64,000 nt of DNA from Hymenobacter sp. DG25B (GTDB taxonomy: Bacteria > Bacteroidota > Bacteroidia > Cytophagales > Hymenobacteraceae). Shown here in pieces: positions 37,701 through 47,986 of this stretch; position 1 is the stretch's first letter, and the number at the start of each line of letters is the position of its first letter. Under the pieces are notes generated by a model. It did no database searches. It was not told the DNA's origin and saw nothing but the letters and a program-made list of their open reading frames with translations. A program made the translations under genes and the position numbers. The stretch spans positions 105,181-169,180 of the forward strand of contig NZ_CP010056.1 in NCBI RefSeq assembly GCF_000801315.1, in the 5' to 3' direction.

Positions 37701-38394
37701 GTGGTACTCGGCTATGGGCGTGCTGGAGGATAAATACGGCCCGGAGCACCGGCAGGCGCTGCTGCGTTTCCTGCGGGAGGAGAATGAGACCCCGCGCACC
37801 CGGGCCGCCAAACCGCTGCTGCAGGCTGACGACTTTTACCAGAACTACCGCAAAGGGCCCTTGGCGCTGTACGCCCTAAGCCAATACATGGGCCGCGAAC
37901 AGGTAAACGGGGCGCTCCGGCAGCTGCTGGCCAGGCACCGCCCCGGGACGGTTCCCTATGCCACGTCACTGGACCTTTACCGGGAGCTACAGGCGGCCGC
38001 CCCCGACTCGCTTCAACCCTTGCTGCACGACTTATTCGAAGCCAACACCTTCTGGGAGCTGGCGACGGAAAGCGCCACCGTCAAACAACTTAAAAGCGGC
38101 CAATGGCAGGTGACGCTCACCCTGCAGGCTAGCAAGCTGGTCGTGGACAGCGCCGGCACCGAGAACAGGCTACCGATGAAGGAGTGGGTGGAAATCGGAG
38201 TTTATGCCCCCGCCGAGTTGGGAAAGGAAATTGGCAAGCCGCTCTATCTTCGAAAGCACCTGATCAAATCCGGCCAGCAGACTCTTGTGTTGACGGTGCC
38301 TGGCCGCCCCGCTACCGTTGGCTTCGATCCCCAAAATTTGTTAATGGAATGGAAGACAGAGGATAATTACCAAGCAGTGAAACTCAAAGATTAG
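34778..38394 (+). CDS. ABC transporter permease fused to M1-type aminopeptidase, four frameshifts
   Basis: Predicted fusion of an ABC-2-like membrane part (about residues 1-600, some ten TM helices) with an extracytoplasmic M1 gluzincin domain. It starts MKFQRIFALEFSYQVRRATTW at 34778. Four single-base losses break the frame: the G run at 34850-34852, 34905-34913, the GGGG at 36105-36108 and the CCCC at 36762-36765. Correcting each yields one continuous protein of about 1205 aa. The peptidase has HEVAHQWWGN with the third zinc ligand in LITESLGWYSA, 19 residues after the second His. The classical M1 spacing is 18; the wider one is usual in this fused subfamily as I know it. It follows its ATPase. 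All four shifts have the same sense, so under-calling of bases is likelier than decay, but a true pseudogene is not excluded. Confidence 0.82.
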
Positions 38395-38436
38395 CGCTTG
38401 GCGAGCTTATCCATGAGAGCTCACAAGGGTATTGGG

Positions 38437-39770
38437 CTACAATTCCAGCATAAAGGCGGTGCCTTCCCCGGGCATGGTTTGAACCTTAACATTCCCGCCG
38501 TGCAGATGCATAATCTGCTTCGCCAGGCTCAGGCCAATGCCGGTACCCCCGGGGCGGGTGGTAAAGAAAGGAATGAAGATGCTGTCCAGCACCTCGGCCG
38601 GAATTCCCGTGCCATTATCGATTACCTGTAGGAGCACCCGCCCACTTTCCAGTGCCTGCGCCTTCAGACGAATGCGGGGGTTGGGGCGCAGTCGCACCGC
38701 GTAGGCGGCGTTAAGCACCAGGTTGATGAGCACCTGCTCCAAAAGATGAGCATCAGCCTGCACCTGTAAGCCCGCGGGTTCTACGGAGGTGATGAGCTCA
38801 ATGTCGCCTTCGGCCAGCTGAGGGCTCATCAGCCAGCGGATATTATCAAATAATTCCTGCACGTAAACCATCGTAAGCCGCGGCGCGCTGATGGTGCTGA
38901 AGTCCCGGTAGACCTGCGTAAAGCGGAGCAGCCCTTCGCTGCGGTTCTGGATAATGCTGATGCCCTCCACGACATCGGCCAGCATGGTGCGCACGGCCTC
39001 GGGTGCCTGCTCCAGCTCCTGGCTTAGGTCGCGGCGCAGGGTGTCCGCCAGGGAGGCAATTGGCGCCACCGAGTTCATGATTTCGTGGGTCATCACGCGC
39101 AGCAGCTTCTGCCAGGCTTTGGTTTCGTTTTCCTCCAACGCGTGGCTCACGTTTTTGAAGGCCACCAGGGTAAATTCGCGGCCCTGCAGGCGGAAGGCCG
39201 TGGCGGATAGCAGCAGCTGCATGGTTTTATCACCCACGCTCAGCTTCACGATGGTGGAAGCGCCCGGCTCCAGCTGGCTGATAGCATCGTAGAGCACCGG
39301 CAGCCGCTTTTGCAGCGTGAAAATGCTCTTCAGGTAGGGCAGCTCCAGCGTGCGCTTAAAGGATTCATTGATCGACTCAACTTCCCCATTGGCATCGTAG
39401 GAAATAATCCCCGTATCGATGAGCTGCAGCACGGTTTGCAGGTAGGTAAACTGCGCCTCCCGCTCGGCTCTTAGCTGGCGGTAGGTGGCGTTTAGCTGGT
39501 TGAAGGCCGCGTGCAGGGGGCCGTTGGGGTGGGCCTCGTTGTAGTGCTGGGAGAAGTCGCGGTACTGCACGGCCAGCAGGAAATCGGCCAGCGCCCGGGT
39601 GCTGCGCGTAACGTGACGGCTTAACTCCCATACCGCCAGCCCGAGCAGCAGCACCGCCACCCCAGCAAGCCGTATCGGGCATGCTCAAAAGCCCGCTCGG
39701 CCGCATAGAGCAGCGCAAACAGCAGCAGCAAGCGCAGCGCAATGCTTATTTCCGGCCGCTTAAAGGTCAT
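38437..39770 (-). CDS. Sensor histidine kinase (NtrY/NtrB-like), one frameshift near N-terminus
   Basis: Membrane kinase of about 444 aa. The true start is ATG at 39770 (MTFKRPEISIALRLLLLFAL), giving two TM helices. The frame breaks at the CCCC run at 39660-39663 and, once corrected, continues VAVLLLGLAVWELSRHVTRSTR. A PAS-like domain (about 115-220; GIISYDANGEVESINESFKRTL) is followed by the His box VMTHEIMNSVAPIASLADTL, the N box INLVLNAAYAV and the G boxes DNGTGIP and GTGIGLSLAKQIM. The gene overlaps the end of the upstream NtrC-type regulator gene by 11 bases, so the two form a coupled pair. Its target operon is probably the divergent HlyD/LolD/FtsX export system. Confidence 0.88.
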
Positions 39771-41134
39771 GTTTTTCGAGGCGACGATACAGGGCTGTAC
39801 GGGTGAGCCCTAGTTCCTTGGCGGCTTTGGTAATGTTGCCGTGGTGGCGCTCAATCACGCGCAGAATGGTGTGTTTTTCCACTTCGCTGAGCTGCAGCGG
39901 GCCTTCGTGCTTTAGCTCAGCGGCTGCTGAACCATCCGTTTCCATGGCCGAGAAATGGAAATCCTGCGGGCGCAGGGTGGGGCTGTCGGCCAGAATCACG
40001 GCGCGCTCCACGGTGTGCTGCAGCTCGCGCACGTTGCCGGGCCAGCTGTGCTGCCGCAGCTTTTGCAGGGTGGCGGGCTCAAATTCGGGCAGGGGCTTGC
40101 GGTTGCGGGCGGCGTAGAGGCCGGCAAAGTGGCGGGCCAGCAGCAGCACATCATCGCCCCGGGCCCGCAGCGGCGGCAGGGTTATCTCCACCGTGTTGAG
40201 CCGGTAGATCAGGTCCTTGCGGAAGCGCTGCTGCGCGGCCAGCTCGTAGAGCGGGGCGTTGGTAGCGGAAATCAGCCGGATGTCGATGGGCAGCGGCACG
40301 TTGCTGCCGAGGGGAATTACTTCCCGGTTCTGCAGGGCCGTGAGCAGCTTGGCCTGCTGGGCCAGGGAGATATTGCCGATTTCATCCAGAAACAAAGTGC
40401 CGCCCGAGGCCGCGGCAAACCGGCCCACCCGGTCCTCGCGGGCATCAGTGAAGGAGCCTTTTTTGTGGCCAAACAGCTCGCTTTCAAAGATGCCCTCGCT
40501 CATGGCGGCCAGGTCGGCGGTGACGAAGGGCCTGGCGGCGCGCGCAGACCGCTGGTGCAGGGCTTTGGCCACCAGCTCCTTGCCTGTACCGTTCTCCCCC
40601 AGCAGCAGAATGTTGGCTTCCGTCGGGGCTACTTTCTCAATCTTGTGGAATACTTCCTGCATGGCCTCCGACTCCCCCAGCAGGGAAAACTCGGCGAAGG
40701 AGGCGGGGCGCCGGGATGCGGGGGGCCACGGAAGGTTTGCCCGCTTCCTTGGGCTCCAGGGCAGCCGTCAGGGTTTCGAGCAGCTGCGCGTTGTGCCAGG
40801 GCTTCACAATGAAGTCGGTGGCTCCGGCCTTGAGGGAGCGCACGGCCGTGCTGATCTCGCCGTGGGCGGTAATCATGATTACGGTGGCAGACGGGTCTTT
40901 CTCGCGGATGCGGCCCAGCCAGTAGAGGCCCTCGTTGCCGGTGCCGAGGGTGCTCTTGTAGTTCATGTCCAGAAATATGGCGTCGAAGTGCTGCTTGCTC
41001 AGCAACGAGAGCAGCAGCTCGGGGTTCTTTTCGGTCACCACTTCCTGCACCTCGGGCTTGAGCAGCATGCGCACGGCAAACAGGACGTCCGGGTCATCGT
41101 CAACCACTAAAACACGTGCTTTCTTCAATATCAT
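39760..41134 (-). CDS. Sigma-54-dependent (NtrC-type) response regulator, one frameshift
   Basis: Response regulator of about 458 aa. The start at 41134 (MILKKARVLVVDDDPDVLF) is chosen because the receiver domain begins there. The phospho-acceptor Asp is in IFLDMNY. The frame breaks between receiver and ATPase, most likely in the six-base C run of the coding strand (40720-40725), and reads on as ASRRPASFAEFSLLGESEAM. The AAA+ domain has GENGTGKELVA (Walker A), FLDEIGN (Walker B) and the sigma-54 contact loop as GSFTDA instead of GAFTGA, a variant common in this phylum. A Fis-type HTH ends the protein (HHGNITKAAKELGLTRTALYRRL). It is coupled to the kinase downstream and divergent from the efflux operon. 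Confidence 0.9.
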
Positions 41135-41433
41135 GGACTCTACCGAACTAACTAACCTGGGGCCTGCACCCGTCCCGGGTGCGAAGCACCGCAATCCTAA
41201 CCATAATTATACTAGTTTCTGAAAAGGGCTTTCCTGGCGGCGAAAGGCAGTTTTCAATGAGAACGACCGGCAAGACTGTATCACAAGCGGACGCCTGGTG
41301 TATCAAAAGCGTACGGTTTTGAAAGCCACAACATCTTGCTCCGTTTTAATTTACTGATTTTCAGTTACTTGTTTAATTGGCATTGTTATGTGTATGGGTT
41401 GAATGGGCCTTTTGAAAGGGGCCAAGTAAGCAC

Positions 41434-42692
41434 ATGGATATTACCATCGAAAAGAAAACCTGGACCCCAACTCGCCTGATCCTGTTAGGCGTGCTGGTGC
41501 TACTGGTCGCGGCCGTGGCGGCCAGCCTACTGTCTTCGGCGGGCCCGGCCAAGCTCAACGTGGACCCCGAGCGGCTGACTATCAGCCCGGTTACCCGCGG
41601 GCCGTTCCAGGAGTTTGTGCCCGTTGATGGCGTGGTGATGCCCATTAAAACCATTTACCTCGACGCACCGGAGGGAGGCACCGTGCAGCGGATTCTGGTG
41701 GAGGACGGGGCGACCCTCACGGCCGGCCAACCCATCATTCAGCTAGCCAACACGGACCTGCAGCTGGAAATGGTGAACCGCGAAACAGCCGTGTTCGACC
41801 TGATGAACAACCTGCAGAATACGCGCAACCTGCTCCAGCAAAACCGCATTCAGCAGCTTAACCACCAAGCCGAAATTGAAAACCAGCTGCGCGAAGCCAA
41901 GCGGGTGTATGACCTCAACAAAAGCCTGTTTGACCAAAAGGTAATTGCCCGGCAGGAGTACCTGCAAGCCAAGAATGCCTACGACTACCAGGTGCGGCGG
42001 CGGCAGCTGAGCCGGCAGGCCCTGCGGCAGGATTCCACGGCTATGCGCGAGCAAATCAACCAGATGCAGCAATCGGTAAGTCGCATGCAGAACAACCTGG
42101 CTTTGATGCGCCGCAAGCTCGACGACCTCACTATCAAGGCCCCCACGGCGGGACGCATCACCTCCCTTAACGCGGAAATTGGGGAGCTCAAAACCCGGGG
42201 TCAGCGCATTGGCCAGCTCGACATGCTGACGGGTTTGAAAGTGCGGGCCACCCTGGACCAGTACTACATCTCGCGCATCTTCCCCGGCCAGAAAGGCGAG
42301 ATAACCGTGAACGGCAAACCTTATGAGCTGAGTGTGAAGAAGATTTACACGCAGGTGACGCAGGGCGTGCAGGTTGACCTGGAGTTTACCGGCGCCGTGC
42401 CCCCGATCTGCGCCGCGGCCAGACCGTGCCGGTGCGCCTCACCCTGAGCGACCCCACCGTGGCCGTGCGGGTCCCCAAAGGCGGCTTCAATCAAAAAACC
42501 GGCGGCAACTGGATTTTCAAGGTGAGCACCGATGGCACCAAAGCCTACAAAACCGACATCCGCCTGGGCCGCCAAAACCCGGACTATTTTGAAGTGCTCG
42601 AAGGCCTGAAGCCCGGCGACCGGGTTATCACCTCCAGCTACGAAGGCTATGAGAAGATGGGCGAGCTGGACCTGAAAGCGAATACCCAATAA
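41434..42692 (+). CDS. HlyD/MacA-type periplasmic adaptor protein, one frameshift
   Basis: Membrane-fusion protein of about 419 aa. It has one N-terminal TM helix (about 14-35; LILLGVLVLLVAAVAASLL), a barrel-lipoyl region (GGTVQRILVEDGATLTAGQPIIQLAN), a coiled-coil hairpin (about 105-225, rich in Q, N and R) and a second lipoyl half (IKAPTAGRITSLNAEIGELKT). The frame breaks in the C run at 42400-42404; with one C added it continues DLRRGQTVPVRLTLSDPTV and ends at 42692. It should link the inner-membrane ABC pump encoded next to an outer-membrane channel that is not in this window. First gene of an operon divergent from the NtrC-type pair. Confidence 0.88.
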
Positions 42693-42713
42693 CGCAGAAT
42701 AACACCCAGAACC

Positions 42714-42815
42714 TCATGCGGAGCGCCGCCGGAGCAACTCAGCCACGAGAGCCTGGTGAGTAGCTCGGTTCGCTGCAACGAAGCGGTAGTGATGTCCCGG
42801 CGGCACTCCGCATGA
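42714..42815. repeat. REP-like inverted repeat between adaptor and ATPase genes
   Basis: Nineteen-base arms at 42714-42732 and 42797-42815 (TCATGCGGAGCGCCGCCGG against its reverse complement) differ at one position. The spacer is 64 bases. The outer motif TCATGCGGAG is like the ends of the repeats at 18214 and 53475. It splits an otherwise compact operon. Confidence 0.7.
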
Positions 42816-42902
42816 CGGTTCTGTCTTCTAAAAATCAACGCCCGGCATTTCTCGCCGGTTGAAATAAGCACCTTTCCTTCCTAAGCCGCACTCCTTACTC
42901 CC

Positions 42903-43591
42903 ATGATTAAAATCGAAAACCTCGAGAAGATTTACCGCACGGAAGAAGTGCAGACCAAGGCCCTGAACAACGTGTCGCTGACGGTGAATGAAGGCGAGTT
43001 TGTGGCCATAATGGGACCCTCGGGCTGCGGGAAATCCACCTTGCTCAACATCCTTGGGCTGCTGGATGAGCCTGATGCCGGCCGCTTCACTTTTTCGGGA
43101 ATTGAAGTGGCGCACGCGCCGAGCGCCGCCGCGCCGAGCTGCGCAAAAAGCACATCGGGTTTGTGTTTCAGAGCTTCAATCTGATTGAGGAGCTGACGGT
43201 AGCCGAAAACGTGGAGCTGCCCCTGATTTACCTGGGAGTGGGGGCGGCCGAGCGCAAGGAAAAGGTAGCCAGGGTGCTGGAGAAGATGCAGATTATGCAC
43301 CGCCGCAACCACTTCCCCCAGCAGCTTTCGGGCGGGCAGCAGCAGCGGGTGGCGGTTGCCCGCGCCGTGGTCAACAGCCCCAGTTTGATTCTGGCCGACG
43401 AACCCACCGGCAACCTCGATTCCAGCAACGGCAACGAGGTGATGGAGCTGCTTACTGAGCTGAATGAGGCCGGCACCACCATTGTGATGGTCACGCACTC
43501 GGAGCACGATGCCCGCTACGCCCACCGCGTCATTCGCCTGCTTGACGGGCAGGTGGTGCTCGAAAACATGCAGCCCGCCTTTACGGCCTAA
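42903..43591 (+). CDS. LolD/MacB-type ABC transporter ATP-binding protein, one frameshift
   Basis: ATPase subunit of about 229 aa that powers a type VII (MacB/LolCDE-like) mechanotransmission transporter. Walker A is [15 protein letters not shown], the signature [15 protein letters not shown], Walker [16 protein letters not shown] and the switch His in VTHSEHDA. The frame breaks between about 43105 and 43145. Reading before the break gives [13 protein letters not shown]; after one inserted base it gives [22 protein letters not shown], the normal Q-loop region. Without correction the Q-loop is lost and the product would be inactive. It lies between the adaptor and the FtsX/MacB-like permease gene, its partners. 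Confidence 0.9.
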
Positions 43592-43636
43592 GTCTCCTTT
43601 TTGCCTTTTTTCTGCGCCGCTCAGCCGCTTGCCGCC

Positions 43637-46066
43637 ATGTTTAAGAACTATTTCCTCGTTGCCTACCGGAACCTCATCCGCCACAAAGGCTTTTCCTTTC
43701 TCAACATTGCCGGCCTGGCCCTGGGCCTCACGGCCTGCCTGCTGATTGGCCTGTTCGTGTACGACGAACTGCAGTTCGACAAGTTCGTGCCCGGGGGCGA
43801 GAGGATTTACCGCGTCTACACCGAGAAGATGAACTCAGAGACGCCGGAAATCCACGCGCCGGTGGCGCCGGCCTACGCCACCACGCTCAAGCGCGAATTC
43901 CCCGAAGTGGAGCAAGCCACGCGCATTCTGATGCAGTCGACCACCAATCTGCTGGAAGTGGGCGAGAAGAAAATTTACGTGGAAGACGGCCTCATTGTGG
44001 ATTCCACTTTCTTCGGGATTTTCCAGCTGCCCTTCAAGTACGGCTCGGCCGCGGGCGTGCTGGACCGCCCCACCTCCCTGGTGCTAACGGACGAGGTGGC
44101 CAAGACCTTTTTCGGCAACGAAAACCCGGTGGGCAAGGAAATCAAGATAAACAAATCGACCTTCACCGTGACGGGCGTGCTGGCTGATAAGCTGTCGAAA
44201 TTCCACTTGAAGGTCAAGTTCCTCATTCCGCTGTCGGCGGCGCAGATTCCGGCTTCCCGCATGAATAAGTGGGGCTGGCAGCAGTTTTACACCTACGTGA
44301 AGCTGCGGCCCGGCGCCGATGCCCGCCAGCTGCAGGCCAAGCTGCGCACCTACCTGGAGCAAAAAGTGCTGCCCACCCTTCCTACCGACGAGAAGCTGGA
44401 TTACCTGCCGGTGCTGCAACCCTTGCACCAGATCCACCTGTACTCGTCCACCTTCAAGTATGAGCAAAACGTGAAGGGCAATATCACCTACGTGAAGGCG
44501 CTGAGCTTTATCGCGGCGTTCATACTGGTTATTGCGGGGTTCAACTTCGTGAACCTGGCCACGGCTAAGTCCATGCAGCGGGCCAAGGAAGTGGGCATTC
44601 GCAAAACCATTGGGGCCAGCCGCCAGCAGCTGATGCTGCAGTTTCTAAGCGAAACCGTGCTGCTCACGCTGGTGAGCGTGGTGCTGGCCGTAGTGCTCAC
44701 GGCGCTGCTGCTGCCGTGGCTGAATGCCTTCACGGGCAAAACCATGACGTTTGACCTGTTCCGGAATCCGGCGCTGCTGGGCATTCTGGTGGTCCTGACG
44801 CTGGTGGTGGGTTTAGTGGCCGGTTTCTACCCGGCGCTGGTGCTGTCGAGCTTTCAGCCGGTGAAGGTGCTCAAAAGTGCGGTGGTGACGGACGGCATAT
44901 TTGGCCGGGTGCAGTGGCTGCGGCACGGGCTGATTGTGGTACAGTTTGCGCTGTCAGTATTCCTGATTATCTGCGCCATTATTGTGTTCCGGCAGGTGAG
45001 CTATTTGCACAACAAGGACCTGGGCTTCAACCGCGACCAAATTATGTTCTTCCCCATGCGGGGTGATAACATGACCCAGCACTACGAGGCCTTCAAACAA
45101 GAGCTGGAGCAGGTGCCCGGCGTGGCTTCTGTGAGCATTGGCTACGGCTTCCCCGGCGACCAGGTGGCCGGTGACGGCATCAAGGTGCCCAACAACGGCG
45201 AGCTGAAAGAGCATGGGACCACGCAGCTGATGGTGGACTTCGACTACCTCAAGACCCTGGGCCTGCAGTTGGTGGCGGGCCGCGACTTTTCGAAGGCTAT
45301 GAAAACCGACAAAGACCAGGCTTTCATCATCAATGAAACGGCGGTGAAAGAATTTGGCTTCGGTACCCCCCAACAGGCCTTGGGCCGCACCATGCAGTGG
45401 GAGGTGTGGAACGACAAAAATCCTGATTCTCTGAAAACGGGCAAGGTCATCGGCGTGGTGAAGGACTTCCACTACAAGAGCCTGTACGATAAGCTGGAGC
45501 CGGCCGTGCTGCAAATCTTCCCTGGCGCCTATTGGAAAGTGGCCGTGAAGCTGAAGGGCGAAAACCTGGGCAGCGCTATAGACGGCGTAAAGCAGGTGTG
45601 GACCAAATTCAGCCCCGACAGCCCCATCGAATACAAGTTCCTGGACCAGAACTTTGACGAGATGTACAAAGCGGAGGACAAGCTCAAGTCTCTGCTCTGG
45701 GTTTTCACGGGTATTGCCATTTTTGTGGGCTGCCTGGGATTGTTTGGCCTGGCCACCTACGCGGCAGAGCGCCGCAAGAAGGAAATCGGCATTCGGAAAG
45801 TGCTGGGGGCTAGTGTGGGCAACATCGTGTCGCTCTTGTCGAAGGAGTTTATGGTGCTGGTGCTGGTGGCTGCCGTCATTGCCTTCCCTGCCGCCTGGCT
45901 GGCCATGAACACCTGGCTGCAGGACTTTGCCTACCGTATTGATATACCCCTATGGGCTTTCCTGGCGGCCGGCGCTATTGCGGCCGTGGTAGCTTTTCTC
46001 ACGGTGGGCTACCAGGCCGTGCGGGCTGCCACCACCAACCCGGTAAACAACCTGCGGGCTAATTAA
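43637..46066 (+). CDS. FtsX/MacB-like ABC transporter permease
   Basis: Permease of 809 aa with duplicated FtsX architecture. TM1 (about 20-43; FSFLNIAGLALGLTACLLIGLFVYDE) and a periplasmic MacB_PCD domain come first. Three TM helices follow at about 285-400, with the FtsX motif RAKEVGIRKTIGASRQQL. The second half has TM5 (LIVVQFALSVFLIICAIIVF), another periplasmic domain and three C-terminal TM helices with RRKKEIGIRKVLGAS. The start at 43637 is fixed by the conserved MFKNYFLVAYRNLIRHKG opening of this Bacteroidota family. It is the last gene of the adaptor-ATPase-permease operon. The family exports peptides, drugs or lipoproteins, or acts as an envelope signalling device; the substrate is unknown. 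Confidence 0.92.
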   Translation: MFKNYFLVAYRNLIRHKGFSFLNIAGLALGLTACLLIGLFVYDELQFDKFVPGGERIYRVYTEKMNSETPEIHAPVAPAYATTLKREFPEVEQATRILMQSTTNLLEVGEKKIYVEDGLIVDSTFFGIFQLPFKYGSAAGVLDRPTSLVLTDEVAKTFFGNENPVGKEIKINKSTFTVTGVLADKLSKFHLKVKFLIPLSAAQIPASRMNKWGWQQFYTYVKLRPGADARQLQAKLRTYLEQKVLPTLPTDEKLDYLPVLQPLHQIHLYSSTFKYEQNVKGNITYVKALSFIAAFILVIAGFNFVNLATAKSMQRAKEVGIRKTIGASRQQLMLQFLSETVLLTLVSVVLAVVLTALLLPWLNAFTGKTMTFDLFRNPALLGILVVLTLVVGLVAGFYPALVLSSFQPVKVLKSAVVTDGIFGRVQWLRHGLIVVQFALSVFLIICAIIVFRQVSYLHNKDLGFNRDQIMFFPMRGDNMTQHYEAFKQELEQVPGVASVSIGYGFPGDQVAGDGIKVPNNGELKEHGTTQLMVDFDYLKTLGLQLVAGRDFSKAMKTDKDQAFIINETAVKEFGFGTPQQALGRTMQWEVWNDKNPDSLKTGKVIGVVKDFHYKSLYDKLEPAVLQIFPGAYWKVAVKLKGENLGSAIDGVKQVWTKFSPDSPIEYKFLDQNFDEMYKAEDKLKSLLWVFTGIAIFVGCLGLFGLATYAAERRKKEIGIRKVLGASVGNIVSLLSKEFMVLVLVAAVIAFPAAWLAMNTWLQDFAYRIDIPLWAFLAAGAIAAVVAFLTVGYQAVRAATTNPVNNLRAN

Positions 46067-46178
46067 TCCAGATTTATACCCCACGTACCATGGGTTTAAC
46101 TTTTGCGCTCCGCCCCTACCGAACTTGCTTCTGCTTCCTTCAGTATCTTTTGCGTTTCGGCTCTTTGAGGTGGTCTAG

Positions 46179-46941
46179 CTAAGCCGGACACAATGGGGTA
46201 TTCAGGTACTGCTGCTTACACAGGTTCTCCTTGTTCGGCAACCACGACAAATAGCCTTCGTCCTCAATAAAGTGGTACGGGCGGCGGCTGTAGGGCCGGA
46301 GCATATCTTCTTCGTCCGGCCGTTAGGATAGCCCTACCCTTGCCTTGCGCGAGGCTGGCCTGGATGATGTCCCGGGCACGGGGCTCTCTTCCAGGTGGAG
46401 ACGGCTCGTGCCCGCCCGGATGGCGCTGCCCCAGCCACCCGTGCCCGGTTTAGCACCTGCGGACCGATGTGGCAGGGATGCGTCGCCTGGAATTCTTTAG
46501 GCAAAGGCGAACTGATGACCAGCAGGCCCCGCAGCAGGCTGCCACCATAGCTAGTGGTTCCCGATTACCGAAGGTCAAGCCCAGGCTGGTGGCCTGGTTG
46601 AAGTGCCAATGCAGGCGTTTGAGTTGCTCGTCGCCTTGATGCAAATACGGGTTGGTATACTGCCGGCCGTGGTAGTAAAACTCTTGTTCCGTAATCTGGT
46701 ACGCGCCAGACTCGATCCGGATAACCAGCTGCTGCTGCGGCTGCCCTGTGGCCGCGATTTGCGTCAGGAGTAAGTCAAGGTCTTCGGGCTGGGCTTCGTG
46801 GAGTTGCTGCGTGAGCTAGTCCAGCCACCCCACCGCACTCCCCATCTGGCGACGTTCCCGCTGGAGCAGATACGCACTGAACGCCTGAATAAACGGTACC
46901 TGCCGGGCGAGCAGGACGAGGATTATTGTTAAACGCCCCAT
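46179..46941 (-). pseudogene. Decayed gene of unknown function
   Basis: On the minus strand ATG at 46941 opens MGRLTIILVLLARQVPFIQA and continues, across one in-frame TAG near 46816, for about 110 codons (LTQQLHEAQPEDLDLLL, EFYYHGRQYTNPYLHQGDEQ). After that at least four single-base shifts are needed to keep a protein-like reading: SYGGSLLRGLLVISSPLPKE, GWGSAIRAGTSRLHLEESPV, ARDIIQASLAQGKG, then RPYSRRPYHFIEDEGYLSWL with a stop at 46179. About 255 codons in all. No family was recognised. The mixture of a nonsense codon and dense shifts suggests true decay rather than read error alone. Confidence 0.5.
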
Positions 46942-47073
46942 TAGCGGGGTATGATAGTTGGGGCCGATTCCGCCCTCGATATTCGTGGTGCTAATTCACT
47001 GCCTTCCGGGAGTTGGGGTAACGTGGCTTTACCCGTGAGCCAGCACTCCCACTGGGGCAGTTAAAGGTGGGTT

Positions 47074-47602
47074 TTAACCGTAGACAATTGGCGCATCATA
47101 TTTGGCAGCTACGACCAGCCAAAGGAAACCCATGGCAAGCAAAGCGAAGAAAGTGCGTTGTCCTTGGCGCAGGATTTTGTCGTGTTCCGCGTCTGCGGCA
47201 AAGGTGACCAAGCGCACCGTTTGCCACGCCAACAGGTGGACTAACCCGAATAAAGGTTCAGCAACAGAACCACATCCAGACGGTTACTACGAGTCAGGTG
47301 CATTTGCCGGTGTGTCCACAGCCGGCCTAGGACACCGACGGGGGGCAGTCCAAACAGGAACAGCACCAGGTAGACCTGCAGTTTAGCAATGGCCACTACG
47401 CCTGTGTCGCCCGCAAATTTCATGGTCACCCAGTTACGGTAATAGAGCGCCGCCAGGAGGTAGTTCAGGTGCTCCCGAATTATACAGCCAAAAGTAACCG
47501 GTAGAGTATCAAACCTTATCCCGTCTGATCAAAGGGTGCTTCCAGAAAACAAGGGAGTAATTACGGCCTAATAGGTAGCTTGCTCCCACGATGAAAGAAC
47601 AT
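47074..47602 (-). pseudogene. Decayed membrane protein gene
   Basis: Minus-strand pieces read as a membrane protein once stops and shifts are ignored: CSFIVGASYLLGRNYSLVFW, then HLNYLLAALYYRNWVTMKFA, KLQVYLVLFLFGLPPVGVLG, and HLLAWQTVRLVTFAAD ending ...AAKYDAPIVYG with a stop at 47074. At least one nonsense codon and two shifts are present and no clear start is seen. The family is not recognised. Confidence 0.4.
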
Positions 47603-47897
47603 AATCCACCGACGCTTACCAGGAGTTCCGCCCGCAATTGAGCCAGCCATTACGCTTTGCATTGGGTTTCGCCCTCTCGGCGGTGGGGTATTACCTATGG
47701 CAATATATGGGTGAGTTGGTGTGGTTCTTTACCTACTGTTGCGGCGTATCCGGCGGTGTGTGACGCTTCACATCGCGCTGCTTAGTTGTCTCTTTCGGAA
47801 GCGGGTATGGTGTAAGACTTGGCCGGAATGGGCGGCCAGTGTCGGGGTGGCGCTCGGCCTGTACGCCTATACTGAATTATTTTTTTTAAGGGTTTAG
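47591..47897 (+). pseudogene. Possible decayed small membrane protein gene
   Basis: From ATG at 47591 (MKEHNPPTLTR), a shift leads to QLSQPLRFALGFALSAVGYY and LWQYMGELVWFFTYCCGVSG, and after a further shift to TWPEWAASVGVALGLYAYTE. Hydrophobic pattern and wording look protein-like, but the frame breaks twice and the piece overlaps the 5' side of the minus-strand relic, so the call is weak. Confidence 0.25.
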
Positions 47898-47986
47898 GCG
47901 ATTTGCCTGGTTCACGAAAAGGGTTATCTCGCTGTACTAATGGCGGTGGATTGCACTTCCCCTTTCAATGAATTGTGGGAAAAAGC

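Noticed and set aside
41378..41393. TGGCATTGTTATGTGT as a sigma-54 (-24/-12) promoter for the export operon
   Set aside because: The GG element is present but the -12 GC is missing at the required spacing, so the match is not convincing.
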